A stretch of 64,000 bases of DNA from Calliphora vicina. Its lineage: Eukaryota > Arthropoda > Insecta > Diptera > Calliphoridae. The stretch covers positions 46,239,357 to 46,303,356 of the forward strand of contig NC_088781.1 in the NCBI RefSeq assembly GCF_958450345.1, written 5' to 3'. The notes under the pieces are model-generated. The model was not told where the DNA came from. It did not search any database and saw nothing but the letters and a program-made list of their open reading frames with translations. Each line of letters opens with the position of its first letter. Positions within the stretch are counted from its first letter, which is position 1. This document shows, piece after piece, positions 1 through 11,385 of the stretch. A program made the translations under genes and the position numbers.

Positions 1-1720
1 TATTCTATGGAAACATATTTTTTTAAGGACTGTTTTAGTATTATAATTTAAATTTAAGTTTATTTTTTGTTGGGTTACGTGCTGGTCATTTAACTAAGGT
101 GATCCATTTCATATAATAATGACTTAGAAAGTTTTTAATAATAATAACAAAATCGAAAAAATGTTACAGGCTTTTTCCAAATTTTAAATTCTATGGAGAG
201 GTTTTTTTTTTAAAAAATGTTTAAGTAAAATTGTGTTTTTTTTACGTTTCTCCACATAATTAATGATAACACAAAAACGGTTAGTCCGACATTATTAAAA
301 TAAACTTAGAAAAATTAAAATTTACATAATCTTTAATCCGTTTATAAATTGCGTTTCAATCGGCTCAGTAGTTTCGGAGTTATAATAACAAATTGAAGCA
401 AAAAATATATTTTTACATGAAAATAGCAAATTTTTTTGTTTTAAAAAAATCATGAAAAATCGAAAACGTTTGAAATTCTTCAGATTTATTACTGTATCGC
501 ATAGCCACATGTAATAAGAAAAAAATGAGATACTAATCATCAAAATTGATGGATTATTTTCGAATTTATTCACAATTAACTGAATTCGCTCATTTTCTCA
601 AAATTTTGGTTTTTTGTTTGATATACTACATAAAATTGTTATTGTTCTTCTTTCGATTGATTGAATTTTGAAAATATTTTTTCCATGCTATGTACACATT
701 TTCACTTGTATATTGCGTTTCAATCGGCTCAGTAGTTTCGGAGTTATAATAACAAATTGAAGCAAAAAATATATTTTTTACATGAAAATAAAAAAATTTT
801 GTTTAAAAAAAAATCATGAAAAATCGAAAACGTCTGAAATTCTTCAGATTTATTGCTGTATCGCAAAGCCACATGTTATAGCAATAAAATGAGATACCAA
901 TAATCAAAATTGATGGATTCTTTTCGAATTTATTTACAATTAAGTGAATTCGCTCATTTTCACAAAATTTTAGTTTTTTTTTGATATACATAAAATTGAG
1001 TAGTTAATGTTCTTCTTTCGATTGATAAAATGTTGATTTCATTTTCATATATATTGCGTTTCAATAGGCTCAGTAGTTTCGGAGTTATAATAACAAATTG
1101 AAGCAAATAATAAATTTTTTAGATGAAAATAAAAAAAATTTTGTTTTAAAAAAATCATGAAAAATCGAAAACGGCAAAAATTGTACAGATATATTATTTT
1201 ATCGCAAAGCCACATGTAATAAGAACAATATGATATACTAATCCTTAAAATTTATAGATTATTTTCGAATTTATTCACAATTAAGTAAATTCGCTCATTT
1301 TCACAAAATTTTAGTTTTTTGTTTGATATACATAAAATTTACTAGTTAATGCTCTTCTGTCGATTGATTGAATTCTGAAAATATTTTCTCCATGCTATGT
1401 ACACATTTTCACTTGTATATTGCGTTTCAATCGGTTCAGTAGTTTTGGAGTTATAATAACAAATTGAAGCAAAAAATATATTTTTTACTTGAAAATAAAA
1501 AAATGTTTGTTTTAAAAAAAATCATGAAAAATTGAAAACGACTGAAATTGTTCAGATTTATTGCTTTATCGTATAGCCACATGTACTGGGAACAAAATGA
1601 GGTAATAATCATCAAAATTGATGGATTATTTTCGAATTTATTTACAAATAAGTGAATTCGCTCATTTTCACAAAATTTTACTTTTTTGTTTGATGTAAAT
1701 AAAATTGTGAAGTTAATGAT
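1..1720 (-). repeat. Family F: tandem ~350-bp repeat
   Basis: Four or more head-to-tail copies of an A+T-rich unit. The landmark GGAGTTATAATAACAAATTG begins near 378, 739, 1082 and 1448, so the period drifts between about 343 and 366 bp. A head segment (about 170-310, with TTTCTCCACATAATTAATG) occurs once before the first unit. The same head and unit recur at 13961-14350 (inverted) and 63165-64000. On the minus strand, units at 322-573 and 803-991 keep open frames of 83 and 62 codons with the shared peptide core YMWLCD. No known domain is visible, so I treat this as a dispersed tandem-repeat family rather than a gene. Confidence 0.85.
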
Positions 1721-3069
1721 TCTTTCGACATGAAATATCTCATTTTGTTTCTACTACATGCTTTAAAGATGTAAAGAATGTTCTAATATAACTTTTCCTT
1801 AACATTTCATGAGTTGATTTTAATGGTCCTTCCACAATATGGCACAAGAAGGACATTTGTGAATTTAATAAAAAGAAGCCAACACTCCTAAATTAAATTT
1901 AGCATCATTATACAAATATCACATAATAAAGCACAAAGAAAAACACATTTTTGTCATGTTTAATAATCTAATAATTCCTAATCAAATTCCAAAATGACTA
2001 TTAATGGCTCAAAAAAAAACCAACTCGACTTAAAAGAATCATCATCGCCAAAGAAATACAAAGAAAACAAATACAAAAAATCAACATGTTTTGGCAAATT
2101 GAATTGTTAATAGAGAGTCCTTGGTGAACAAGGAACTAAATCAACAGCATTATCAGCATAACAGACAAATATTTTCGAACCAGAAAAGAACAGCAGAAAA
2201 AAAACGTAAATTAAAAAGAATGACTATTAGAAATGATGATGAACTATTACATTTTTTTAAGAATGAAAAAAAAAAAACGAAAAATAAGTAACAGCAAAAT
2301 GCCAGCTCGTGTTGATGATTGTAAATAAGAATTGTAAATAAGAACTACTAAAGAAACAAAACTTCAAGCAAATACCTCTGTCTCAGCTCAGTGACAACAC
2401 ACTGTATAAAGGAAAATACAAAACTAACAAAAAAAAACAGACTAAAACGGAAACGGAAGTGATAAGTTGAAAATTGTAACCATTACGTATAAAACATGCT
2501 TGGCTAGTTACAGTCAAACAAGAAAAGAAAATGAATGAATGAATGAAGAACACTAAACAATACACAAATAGAGCAATAGAGCCAGCCTTAAAACAAATAA
2601 CAACACAGCAGTAACAACAACAACAACAAAATACAAAAGCTATAACTATAGCAACAGCAATAAAAATAACAGCAACAATGCTAGCAATGTATTGTACTTG
2701 CTGTAGTTGCAAACAACTACAAGCAACATCATTAGAAAACATTAGGAAAGTTTTCTGTAAAATTTAATGGAAAATTGTTGTCAAATTTTGTATCTTTTTT
2801 GCATTTTACTGCGTTGTTGTTTGATGAATCGCTGAGTCTTTGCATTGTGAGTGTTTAGGTAAACATGACAAGGTTTGTGATCAGGCATTTCTTTTAACTT
2901 GACTTAAAATAATCCCATAAAGTGAAATCAAATGACGTTAAATCACACGATCAGATCACCGAAACGATAGAGTATACGACCAAGAAATACCTGCAGCAAT
3001 TGAAGTGTTTCACAGGCTGTATTGCATGTAGCACTGGCTTGGTGAAACCACATGTCGTCCTCATCAATA
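1721..3069. other. A+T-rich spacer with CAA/CAG-type simple repeats
   Basis: I see no gene or recognisable element. Around 2590-2730 there is a loose run of ACAACA/AGCAACA triplets. The antisense of these gives a 119-codon cysteine- and valine-rich frame (2383-2742, minus) that looks like a by-product of the simple repeat. Confidence 0.6.
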
Positions 3070-3808
3070 TTTATACCCTACACCACCATAGTGGGGAGGG
3101 TATTATGCGTTTGTGCAGATGTTTGTAACGCCCAAAAATATTAGTCTAACACCCACCTTAAAGTATACCGATCGACTTAGAATCACTTTCTGAGTCGATT
3201 AAACGATGTCCGTCCGTCCGTCCGTTTGGTCGGCTGGTGGCTGGCTGGCTGTCCATGTAAACATTGTGCGCAGAGTACAGGTCGCAATTTTGAAGATATT
3301 TCGATCAAATTTGGTACATATAGTTTTTTCGGCCAAAGGACCAAGCCTATTGAAACTGGCTGAAATCGGTTCATTATTTCACCTAGCCCCCATACAAATG
3401 TCCTTCCGAAATTGGACTTTATCGGTCATAAATGTTTAATTTATATATGTATCTACACAAATTCCGCTCCAAATAAGTTTTATGTACACAAAATTCATGT
3501 CACCAAATTTTGTTACGATCGGTCCATAATTCGTCATAGCTCCCATATAGACCCGCTTCCGAAAATCACTTTAACGTGCATAAATCGCTTAAAAATGTTG
3601 GTATACACACAAAATTCAACATAGTAAACTTTCATAGAGACATAAATCACACGACCTAATTTCATGGTGATCGGTCCATAATCCACTTCCGAAAATCACT
3701 CAAAAATATAAATTATTGAAATTTTAAAAGAAAAATTTTTTTGCTCTTTTACTTAGTGTAGGGTATTATATGGTCGGGCTTGACCGACCATACTTTCTTA
3801 CTTGTTTT
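3070..3808 (+). mobile_element. HINE / DINE-1-like element (non-autonomous Helentron), full length
   Basis: Seen in the sequence: an 11-bp subterminal inverted repeat (ATACCCTACAC at 3073-3083; its complement at 3756-3766), a GTCC microsatellite (3208-3225) followed by GGCT repeats, and near the 3' end a hairpin with a 9-bp stem (3769-3777 with 3784-3792, loop GCTTGA) followed by a tail ending CTTGTTTT. These match the described architecture of DINE-1/HINE elements, which are mobilised by Helentron Rep/helicase proteins supplied in trans. There is no coding capacity. Fragments of the same family lie at about 8012-8075 and 23470-23705. The assignment rests on architecture, not on a database match. 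Confidence 0.65.
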
Positions 3809-4429
3809 GTTTCTACATTTGTTGTTCTAGTGGCTTGAGACAAGGGATTTTTTAATAACTTCAACATTTTTTAACCAATTTTTTTATTTTATATCTCATT
3901 AGAAGGACAATTACCTACACATTTCGATTCCTTTAAATTAAATTGCAAAAATAATTACAAAATTTTTTCCCTTGTAATTACACGAATAAAAATATAAAAT
4001 TTGAATTAATGTAAAATTTTAACAATTAAAGATATAACAAAATTTAGAACCAATAAGACTCAAATATCTTTAAATCAATGGCAGTAGAATTTTTGAAATT
4101 TATTATTTTCAAATACCGAAATTCCTAAAACGGGGAAAATGTGTTCCAAAAACTGAGTTTTTTTAGAAAAGTGCCTACTGTGACGTTATTTACCGTGTGA
4201 TAGTAAAAATACTTAATAGGTATTTAAGAAACATATGGGGTTATACAAATATGGAGCTTTTTCGTGGATCGGTGCTTTGCCTTTTTAGAATTTTTTACTC
4301 ATACCGAATTTTTTTTTTTTAAATTGGTCAAGTTTGGATAGGACTGGGGGTGATGTGTCCGCTTAAGTGAGCCAAATTTTTCTTTACACGCTTTTGCATT
4401 AAGTTATCTTTCCGAATCACATAAAAATT
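3809..4429. other. A+T-rich spacer
   Basis: No gene, RNA or clear repeat boundary recognised. The sequence consists mostly of short A and T runs. Confidence 0.5.
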
Positions 4430-4890
4430 CTATATAGTCCCGAAGAAATGTTTTTTCTACAAAAGAAAAAGTATATGGGCTTTTTGGGCAAAAACGTAAA
4501 AAATACGGCCCTTTTTTACAAGTTCCACATTTGGATGCGTATAACTTTTTATAGGGAAGAGAAAACTGTTAGCAAGTTTTTTTATTGTATTTAGAATTTT
4601 ATCACCAATAGAGCTGATATTTTAAAAATAATTTTCGACCCTCCGTAGCCCTGCCATATCTAAAAAATCATAAAAATATCGAGAAAAATTACAAAAAAAT
4701 AAATCAATAAATCTGAATATCTCTTCAACTGATAATGATAACCTCCACTTGTAAACGTGTTTTTGTAGATCTTTCCAAGGACTATTTATATTCAATTCAG
4801 CACATTCGGATCATAAATGGAATTTTGGCGATTTTTTTTTTAAAATTGAGACTCGAGGTGACCAACTTTGAGGGGCTACGTAATTGCCCC
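4430..4890 (+). repeat. Repeat family E, copy 1
   Basis: This stretch matches, with many differences, the reverse complement of 47200-47720. The shared landmark CATTCGGATCATAAATGGA lies near 4803 and, inverted, near 47440. Other shared pieces are a segment with ATTTGGATG and one with TTAGCAAGTT. Both copies lie beside mariner debris. No coding frame is evident and the element class is unknown. Confidence 0.6.
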
Positions 4891-5012
4891 GATTAGCGCT
4901 AGGAAGCTGAACAAACGTAAATCCACATCAGCTCAAACCATGTGAAATTTTGTAACAATATCTCCAATAGTTCCCAAGATACCGAATTATTTTCCAAAAA
5001 AAGTTTTTAAAC

Positions 5013-5232
5013 CAAGCAGCAATTTCAAAAAGTTTATGGGCATCACAATTCACCAAAAAGCAGGGAAATTGAGTACCATACGGATTGATGCCGAGAGACC
5101 TTGAAAGACGATTTTGCATGTCTGAAATAATGCATGAACGCTATAAAAGGAAATAGATCCATTACGATAACCCGAAGCGTAAGAGATCGTATGTGAAGCT
5201 TAGTCAACCAGCCGAATCGACTCCAAATCCCA
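5013..5232 (+). pseudogene. mariner transposase fragment
   Basis: Conceptual translation gives QAAISKSLW, then KKQGN-stop-VPYGLMPRDLE and RRFCMSEIMHERYKRK, then DNPKRKRSYVK, in the order expected for the DNA-binding-to-catalytic linker region of mauritiana/irritans-type mariner transposases. The frame is broken by stops and small indels. The segment carrying the first catalytic aspartate (DEKW in relatives) and everything beyond PAESTPNP are missing. Inactive relic; both ends are lost. Confidence 0.8.
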
Positions 5233-5879
5233 ATAGGCAGGCTCGGATCCAGGTCAATCATTGGGGGTGGGGTGGGGGTTGTTATATATTCATGGTAAAT
5301 AAATTAAAATTTATTTTCATTTTCGGTTTTGAGGGGTCTTTGGGAGTTTTCTTCAAAAAGTAGACTTGAATAAGAAATGACAGATTTATTTTTAAGAAAT
5401 TATAGGTAATTTCGCCCATTTTTGAGGCAAAAAGTAATATTTTGCACTTTCAAGGATGCATTTTTTGTAGTTGGTATTTGATAAAGAAAACATTACAGCA
5501 AATAACGGCAATATTTGTATTTATCTTTTATAGTTTACGAGATATTAACCATTGAAAATTAAAATTTTATGTTTTTTACCTACCTTGGTCTGTATTTTTG
5601 CAAATATCAGATTCAAATCTCTACCTATTTTTTCAAACATATATTTTTTAATTAACAACAAATTTATTAGTATTATAAGGAAAGAATTATTTCAAAATCG
5701 ATACCAAATCAAAAGTTATGTGCACTTAAATAAAAAATTTTAAAAGTACTTATATCAATCTTTATTTATACAGAAAATAAAAACAAAATAAATAATCCAT
5801 TTATATTTTTCTCAACGGTAACATCCATAAATTGACCCACTCTAATATACATAGTAATTAGGTCGAATTTTTAAGTTTA
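5233..5879. other. A+T-rich spacer
   Basis: A short G-run lies at 5263-5280 just after the mariner relic. The rest is A+T-rich, with a 63-codon frame at 5552-5743 that shows no motif. Nothing else recognised. Confidence 0.5.
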
Positions 5880-5883
5880 TTAA

Positions 5884-5993
5884 GGGCCATTATTACAACT
5901 AATAGTAAAAGTTAACTTTAAGGGTACCTTTTTCTATTGCTTAACGTTAACTTTTACTATTAGGAACTTAAAGACAAGTGGTAATAATGGCCC
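5884..5993. mobile_element. 110-bp foldback MITE flanked by TTAA
   Basis: Perfect 13-bp terminal inverted repeats (GGGCCATTATTAC at 5884-5896, complement at 5981-5993) are flanked on both sides by TTAA (5880-5883, 5994-5997). Inside is a second inverted pair, AATAGTAAAAGTTAAC and its complement near 5901-5961. A TTAA duplication with GGG/CCC termini is what piggyBac-type transposases produce, so this is probably a piggyBac-mobilised MITE. Family identity is inference. Confidence 0.65.
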
Positions 5994-6205
5994 TTAAATA
6001 GTTAAAAAACAAACATAAATTTAAATTAAATATGGAAAACAAAAGTGATAGTAAGTGCTTAATAGTTTAAAGATTTTGTAAAAAACAATTGTTTTTCGCG
6101 AAAAAACTAATAATTCTGACATAACCTTTAATTTTATAATTTTTTCTGAAAAAGGAATTTTGGATAAGCTTTTAAAAATAATTTTGAGTTTAATTTGTCA
6201 ATTTC

Positions 6206-6499
6206 ATGTTGCACTTTTTTGAGAAATATAATTTTTCGTGGCAGCCTCCGTTTGCAAAAATACCGGAAGCTGCTGTTTACAATTTTATTGTTGGTAAAGT
6301 TGAATGCGACAATGTTTTGAAAGAGGAATCGGATTATGTAAAGGATAAAGTGCGAATTTCTTTAACAATATCTCTGTTAGATGAAAGTTCGTTCCAGCCA
6401 TATTGGATCCGCCATTTTGAAGCTGAAAAATTTTACTTGAGATTCGAAATCAGCAAACTTGAATACTCCCGTATATCGATTTTCATCCTTGTTCAGTGA
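6206..6499 (+). other. Unassigned 97-codon open frame
   Basis: The first part of the frame (roughly residues 10-60) has protein-like composition, including WQPPFAKIPEAAVYNFIVGK and a charged stretch ending VKDKVRIS. The last third looks like A+T-rich noise. I do not recognise a family. It could be a scrap of a transposon protein, an exon remnant or chance. There is no promoter or splice evidence either way. The Jockey fragment on the opposite strand begins about 240 bp further on. Confidence 0.2.
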
Positions 6500-6737
6500 T
6501 TCCTTATTGTTTTGCCCACAAAAATGGGTGAAATTACCTATAGTGTACTGTGCAAAAGAGAATGAAAATGCATACAAAGTTATTATATATATTTTTTTTC
6601 ATATTTTATTTATTGTATCTTCACAAAATAATGTGAACTATCAATAATTTGTTCAAATCTTAAATCTAAATATTAACTTTTATTTACATCCCACCACAGT
6701 TGGACGAAAAATTATGTTTAATTTATAGATCCTATCA

Positions 6738-7543
6738 TCAGCGTAGGTCTGTTGGGTTCCTTCTTCTTAGTCGGATGTAGCCATTACTTCTCATTAATGT
6801 TCGTGCAAGTGGGTTTGGGTGAACTTCTAACTTTTTCAAATATGACTCCGCTTGTTTTTTTATTTCATTTTTCACCAGGGAGACACCTATGGATGTTAAT
6901 ATTTCTCATATACCAAGGCGCTGCTGTTACCATTCTTAATATTTTATTTTGGAATCTTTGAATTTTTTCAATATTAGAAGCTGAGGCCGTGCCCCATAAT
7001 TGAATTCCATAGCACCATATGGGTTTTATTATTGAGCTGTACAGCAAAAGTTTGCAATCTAAACTCAATCTCGAGTTTTTACCAATTAGCCAGTAAATTT
7101 TTAGTAATTTTAACTTCATTTGAGTCAATTTCGAATCTATATGCTTTTTCCAGGTAAGACGTCGGTCTAGATGCAGACATAGATATTTATCTTCAGTTTG
7201 TTGAGGTATTATATGATTATTTATTAGGATTGGAGGGCACGATTCTCTACGCAATGTGAAAGTGAGATGTATACATTTTTGCTCGTTTATTTTTATTCCC
7301 CATTGTTTTAACCACAAATGCTTTTTGGGGGTTTTCATGAATGGCTAGTATAGCTGTGTTATCAGCAAAAGTTGATATGTGGGTTCGACTGTTTGTAGGC
7401 ATATTACAAGTATGTAGCAAATATAGGAAGGGACCCAGCATACTTCCTTGGGGTACGACTGCTTCAATAGGCTGTGGTGAACTTATGAAGTTATTATAAT
7501 CCATATTCAATGTTCTATTTATGCCGACTATTGTTTTACACAC
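6738..7543 (-). pseudogene. Jockey-clade LINE reverse transcriptase, 3' half (broken)
   Basis: Read on the minus strand, the 5' part carries the reverse transcriptase B/C blocks VPQGSMLGP and FADNTAIL. The usual FADD catalytic pair has become FADN. After a frame change near 7250-7340 come the thumb-region motifs: LHLDRRLTWKKHI, KPIWCYGIQLWG and APWYMRNINIHR. The C-terminus NPLARTLMRSNGYIRLRRR runs to a stop at 6738-6740. The order and motifs match the Jockey element at 45057-46730. The 5' part of ORF2, the endonuclease and ORF1 are absent, so this is a 5'-truncated, decayed insertion. Confidence 0.88.
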
Positions 7544-8289
7544 ATAAATTCTATGGTATCTAGATTCCGAATATTAAAAAAATGTGTTCTTCTACCGTTA
7601 CCTTTTGGGCAAAAAATCCAAATCACAAATATGTATCTATGTACGTATGAGTAATATTTAATTACTTAATACACTACAATATCACTCATTTGGGAATTAT
7701 TAGTTTTATTTTGAAAAATTAAAAGAATGATTAATTTTTGAATGAATCTTTCAATCATGAATTGTAATATTTTGAATGCATTAATTTTGACCGAAATATG
7801 AATGAAATCATCATGAATTGAAATTATTGAATGCATTTGTTTCATCTAAAACAAGAGAATTTAATTAAAATTGGAATGAATTCACTTTGTTATTGATTTT
7901 CATTGTAATTAATTTTTTAATTGTCGATAAATTCACAAACAAATTTAGTAGCATGATTTCTGTACATATACAAATTTTTTCAGTTAAATTTGATATCGAT
8001 ATTAATACATGTTAAAGTGATTTTCGGAAGTTGACCTCATCGTCATGAAATTAGGTGAAGCGACTTCCGTATAAACTCAAAGATCAATTCTGGTCCTGTA
8101 AACAGGCATCTGTCAGTTGATTCCAGAAAAAATTTGAACAAGCAGCGTCATTTAGTTTATGTTTGACAGTCATTGGTAGCAGACAACCGCCTGACTTTAG
8201 GAGAATATGAATTTCATTGTGCATTATTTTTTGCGAAAAAACCACATCTCAAACCAAGGCTAAGCTTAACAAATAATCTCTGAACTCTG
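7544..8289. other. A+T-rich spacer with a HINE scrap
   Basis: About 7700-7880 has irregular GAATGA/TTGAATG repetition. About 8012-8075 is a minus-strand scrap of the HINE at 3070-3808 (shared GTGATTTTCGGAAGT and GTCATGAAATTAGGT). The segment 8160-8289 may be the 5' untranslated part of the following mariner but has no clear motif. Confidence 0.5.
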
Positions 8290-8812
8290 AACCACCAATT
8301 TCAATGGTAAAAAAGTGGTTTACTGAACTTCGTTGTGGCCGTACAAGCACAGAAGATTCCGAACGTTCTGAACGCTCAACTGGGGTAACAATCGAAACAA
8401 TATGGTGTTCGCCGATCAGATTGTGGGATCCATAGGCATCTCACATCACCCAGTGGTTTCAATTTCGAATATCACTTGAGTATGATAAAGCTTTTCACAA
8501 GATTGGTGCCGCGTTTACTGACAATCGACTACAAACGCAATCGTGTGACAACTTCGCAAAACTTTTGGAGTTGTCCAACCGCACCGTTTCGTAACCGTGA
8601 ATGAAACGTGAATCCACCACAATACACTAGAGACCAAACAGCTTCTCGGGGTGAATTGATGCCAATAAAGTAATCGCGACCGTTTTTGGGAAGATATCGC
8701 TATTATCCAGATTGAAAAAGGTAAAACAATGGCAAACATTATGCTAACTTATTGAGTCGATTTAATGAGGATTTGAAAACAACAAATTTCGCCAAAAAAA
8801 AAAATAAAAAAT
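8290..8812 (+). pseudogene. mellifera-type mariner transposase remnant
   Basis: Translation in shifting frames yields KKWFTELRCGRTSTED (end of the helix-turn-helix region), TDNRLQTQS.. (TADNKRNRVTTS in relatives), RFVTVNETWIHH around the first catalytic residue (normally VDETWIH, here the Asp reads as Asn) and NGKHYANLLSRFNEDL. Large internal pieces are missing, including the second and third catalytic positions. It is clearly a different mariner lineage from the relics at 5013, 21770, 47820 and 50510. Dead copy. Confidence 0.8.
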
Positions 8813-9837
8813 TAAATCATCTCACAAACAAATACATTTTTTAATGAAAATAACTAAACTTTCTTTTAGTTATTTTCACTTATTTCAGTCCTTATCTGTA
8901 CGCGTGTCCCTGTGTAAGATAACTTCTAATTTTGTGCGAGATGGTGGGTGTATATGTTTGTGTATGCAAGTGCATCTGTGTTTGCAATGAATTGAAGTCT
9001 TCATTTCTAAGCAAAGGTTTTTTCGTGCCACAGTGCAAACATACAAACAAACATACTTTGTGAGTTGTGAGTGCAACAATCAAAAGCGAAACATGTTGCT
9101 AATAATGATAATCATTCTAATAATGATGTTTACAGTAACAAAAAAAAAAACCCTTAAAAGGGTATGACGAACTATGGATGTCGACGATGACGGTACCAGC
9201 AGCATACAAAACTGTAATAACTAACAAACAGATACATACAACAACAGCAACAAAATTTACAGTCATTTTGTACATGTGTTGCCAGTTGCAACACACTCGT
9301 ACTACATCTTGAAAGTATCAATACGCAGTAAAAACGTCAGGCCACGTCAAGCCACGTCAGCCAGTGATAGACAGCATCTGCAGCAAAACCTTCTTCTAAA
9401 TAACCGAAAAACTATGTAATACTTGTTCATTCTATTTTAGGGTTTTTGTTTTTATTTTTAGAAACGTTTTCTACAACATTCATTGCCTGAACTTAATGAG
9501 CTTGTAAATTGTTTGACAAAAAGTTTTAGGTTTGTAAATGAAACAACACAGTATACAAAATAAATTGAAAATTACACAAGTTTTTTGTTTTTACAAGAAA
9601 TTTAAGTTTTAGTGGGTATTTTTTTCTTAGAGGGCAATGTTAGTTTTCTTTTAATTGGAAAGAGAAATTTTGTTTTAATTTAGTGAAAATAAATTTGAAA
9701 TTTTTTATATAAGAAATAGGACATTTTGTAATGAGTAATTTAAATGTTGGGGAAAAATCATTATAAATACATCGAACCAAATATAGAGTTTTAAATTGTT
9801 CTCTTATTTGATTTTATTTAAATTCAAAGTATACATA
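8813..9837. other. A+T-rich spacer with short simple repeats
   Basis: There are TG-rich stretches near 8940-8980, a poly-A run near 9139-9150, CAACAGCAACA near 9240-9252, and three imperfect copies of GCCACGTCA at 9339-9363. Nothing gene-like. Confidence 0.5.
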
Positions 9838-10779
9838 ACAACCTCGATTTTTGACCTATTTTTGACCTATATCTGGATGACTAAGTCATTAATATAGACA
9901 ATATGGATATCTAATGATAGATATTTCAAAGACCTTTGCAACGACGCACAGTGGCGCCATTTGGGTTTTTTCTTTGCAAAAATCATAACTTTTGAACCAA
10001 ATGAGACAAAAAATTTAAAAGGCATATGATATAAATTGATCAGCTTATGAAATGAGTGTTTGAAAATGGTTCTACGCCTTTCAGGTGCCTACTTATGGCA
10101 TAGCAAAGTTGAAATTTGTGGAAAAATCAATTTTATGGGAAGTAATAAAAATTTTTGGTTGGTTTTTCACGATTTACCTGGACAAATACAAAGCAAACAG
10201 TACAATTATTGTTTATTCTTTTCTTAATAAATATATCTATCAAAAGAATCAAAAATAACCTAAAAATTGTCTATTTTTTTGAAAACTGAAAATCAATCAA
10301 CTTTGAAGGGCTATATCTTCTGAACCAAAAATCTGATTGTAACAAGAGTAGCATTTTTGAAATCGTTGGACAATTTACTGTAAAAGAGGTTTATTCAATA
10401 TTTTTTAGGGACACATGAAATTTTGATTTTTGCAACCTAACTTGTTCTACGAGCGCCATTGTGCGACGTATATAAGACCATAGTAAGTTGGACCTACAAT
10501 GGGTCAAAATCGGAAAAAATAATTTGTAACCCGATTTTTTTGTTCACCAAAAAATTAAAAAATTTAAAAAAAATATTTTTTTTTAATTTAAAAAAAAAGA
10601 ATTTAAAATTTTAAAAAATAAAACAAAATTTAAAATAACAATTCAAAAATTTTTTTTCCAAAAGATAAAAAAACAACTTTTGTTTACCTAAAAATATTTA
10701 AAATTTGTATTTTGAAGTATAATTTGCTGAAAGTTATATAAGATTCGGCACAGCCGAATATAGCTTCACTTACTTGTTT
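9838..10779 (+). mobile_element. HINE-like element, 5'-truncated, split by a Transib-like insertion
   Basis: The 3' end has the hairpin ATTCGGC-ACA-GCCGAAT (10743-10759) and a tail ending TACTTGTTT, as in the HINE at 3070-3808 but a different subfamily. The 5' part (9838-9946, with CTAATGATAGATATTTCAAA) matches the reverse complement of the neighbouring copy at 10806-11385. The body is interrupted at 9947-10463 by a separate element. The GTCY region and true 5' end are missing. Confidence 0.65.
9947..10463. mobile_element. 517-bp Transib-like non-autonomous element
   Basis: The ends read CACAGTGGCGCCA (9947 on) and, inverted, CACAATGGCGCTC (ending 10463). Exact 5-bp direct repeats CGACG flank it (9942-9946 and 10464-10468). 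The inverted neighbour HINE (10806-11385) has the uninterrupted sequence at the same place (GCAACGATGTAGAT on the matching strand). Terminal CACWRTG heptamers and a 5-bp CGNCG-type duplication are hallmarks of Transib transposons, the relatives of RAG1. No transposase is encoded. A related end lies at about 14420-14524. Confidence 0.78.
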
Positions 10780-10805
10780 AGACATAGCATTACAATGTCT
10801 TATAT

Positions 10806-11385
10806 ACAAGTAAGAGAGCTATATTCGGCTGTGCCGAATCTTATATACCCTTCACCAAATTATACTTTAAAATAAAATTTTTTAAATATTTTTAGGTAAA
10901 CAAAAATTAATTTTTTTTAATTGTTTTTCAAATTTTTTTTTTTATTTTTTTTAAAAAAAGTTTTTTCCAAATTTTTTTAAATTTTTGTAGTAGGTCTAAC
11001 TTACATATCCTTATCTACATCGTTGCAATGGACTTTGAAATATCTATCATTAGATATCCATATTGTCTGTATTAATGACTTAGTAATCCAGATATAGATC
11101 AAAAATAGGTCCAAAATCGAGGTTGTCCCGGTTTTTTGCTCATATCTCCTTTATTTATGGACCGATTTTGCTGATTTTAAATAGCAAACTTCTCGAAAGC
11201 ATGTCTGACAGAATTATCGAAGATTTGGATCCCGACAGACAGACGGACATGGCTTAATCGACTCCGCTATCTATAAGGATCCAGAATATATATACTTTAT
11301 AGGGTCGGAAATGAAAAATGTAGAAATTACAAACGGAATGACAAACTTATATATACCCTTCTCACGAAGGTGAAGGGTATAAAAA
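10806..11385 (-). mobile_element. HINE-like element, near full length
   Basis: On the minus strand it starts with ATACCCTTCACC (near 11380), has a GTCY-type run (its complement CAGACAGACGGACATGG near 11237-11253) and ends with the hairpin GATTCGGC-ACA-GCCGAATC just inside 10807. It lies tail-to-tail with the copy at 9838-10779, with about 26 bp between them, so the two hairpins form a large palindrome at 10742-10852. Non-coding. Confidence 0.65.

Noticed and set aside
2383..2742. 119-codon minus-strand frame rich in Cys, Val and Phe that looks like a membrane protein
   Set aside because: It is the antisense of CAA/ACAGCA simple repeats; composition explains the hydrophobicity, with no start context or homologous motif.
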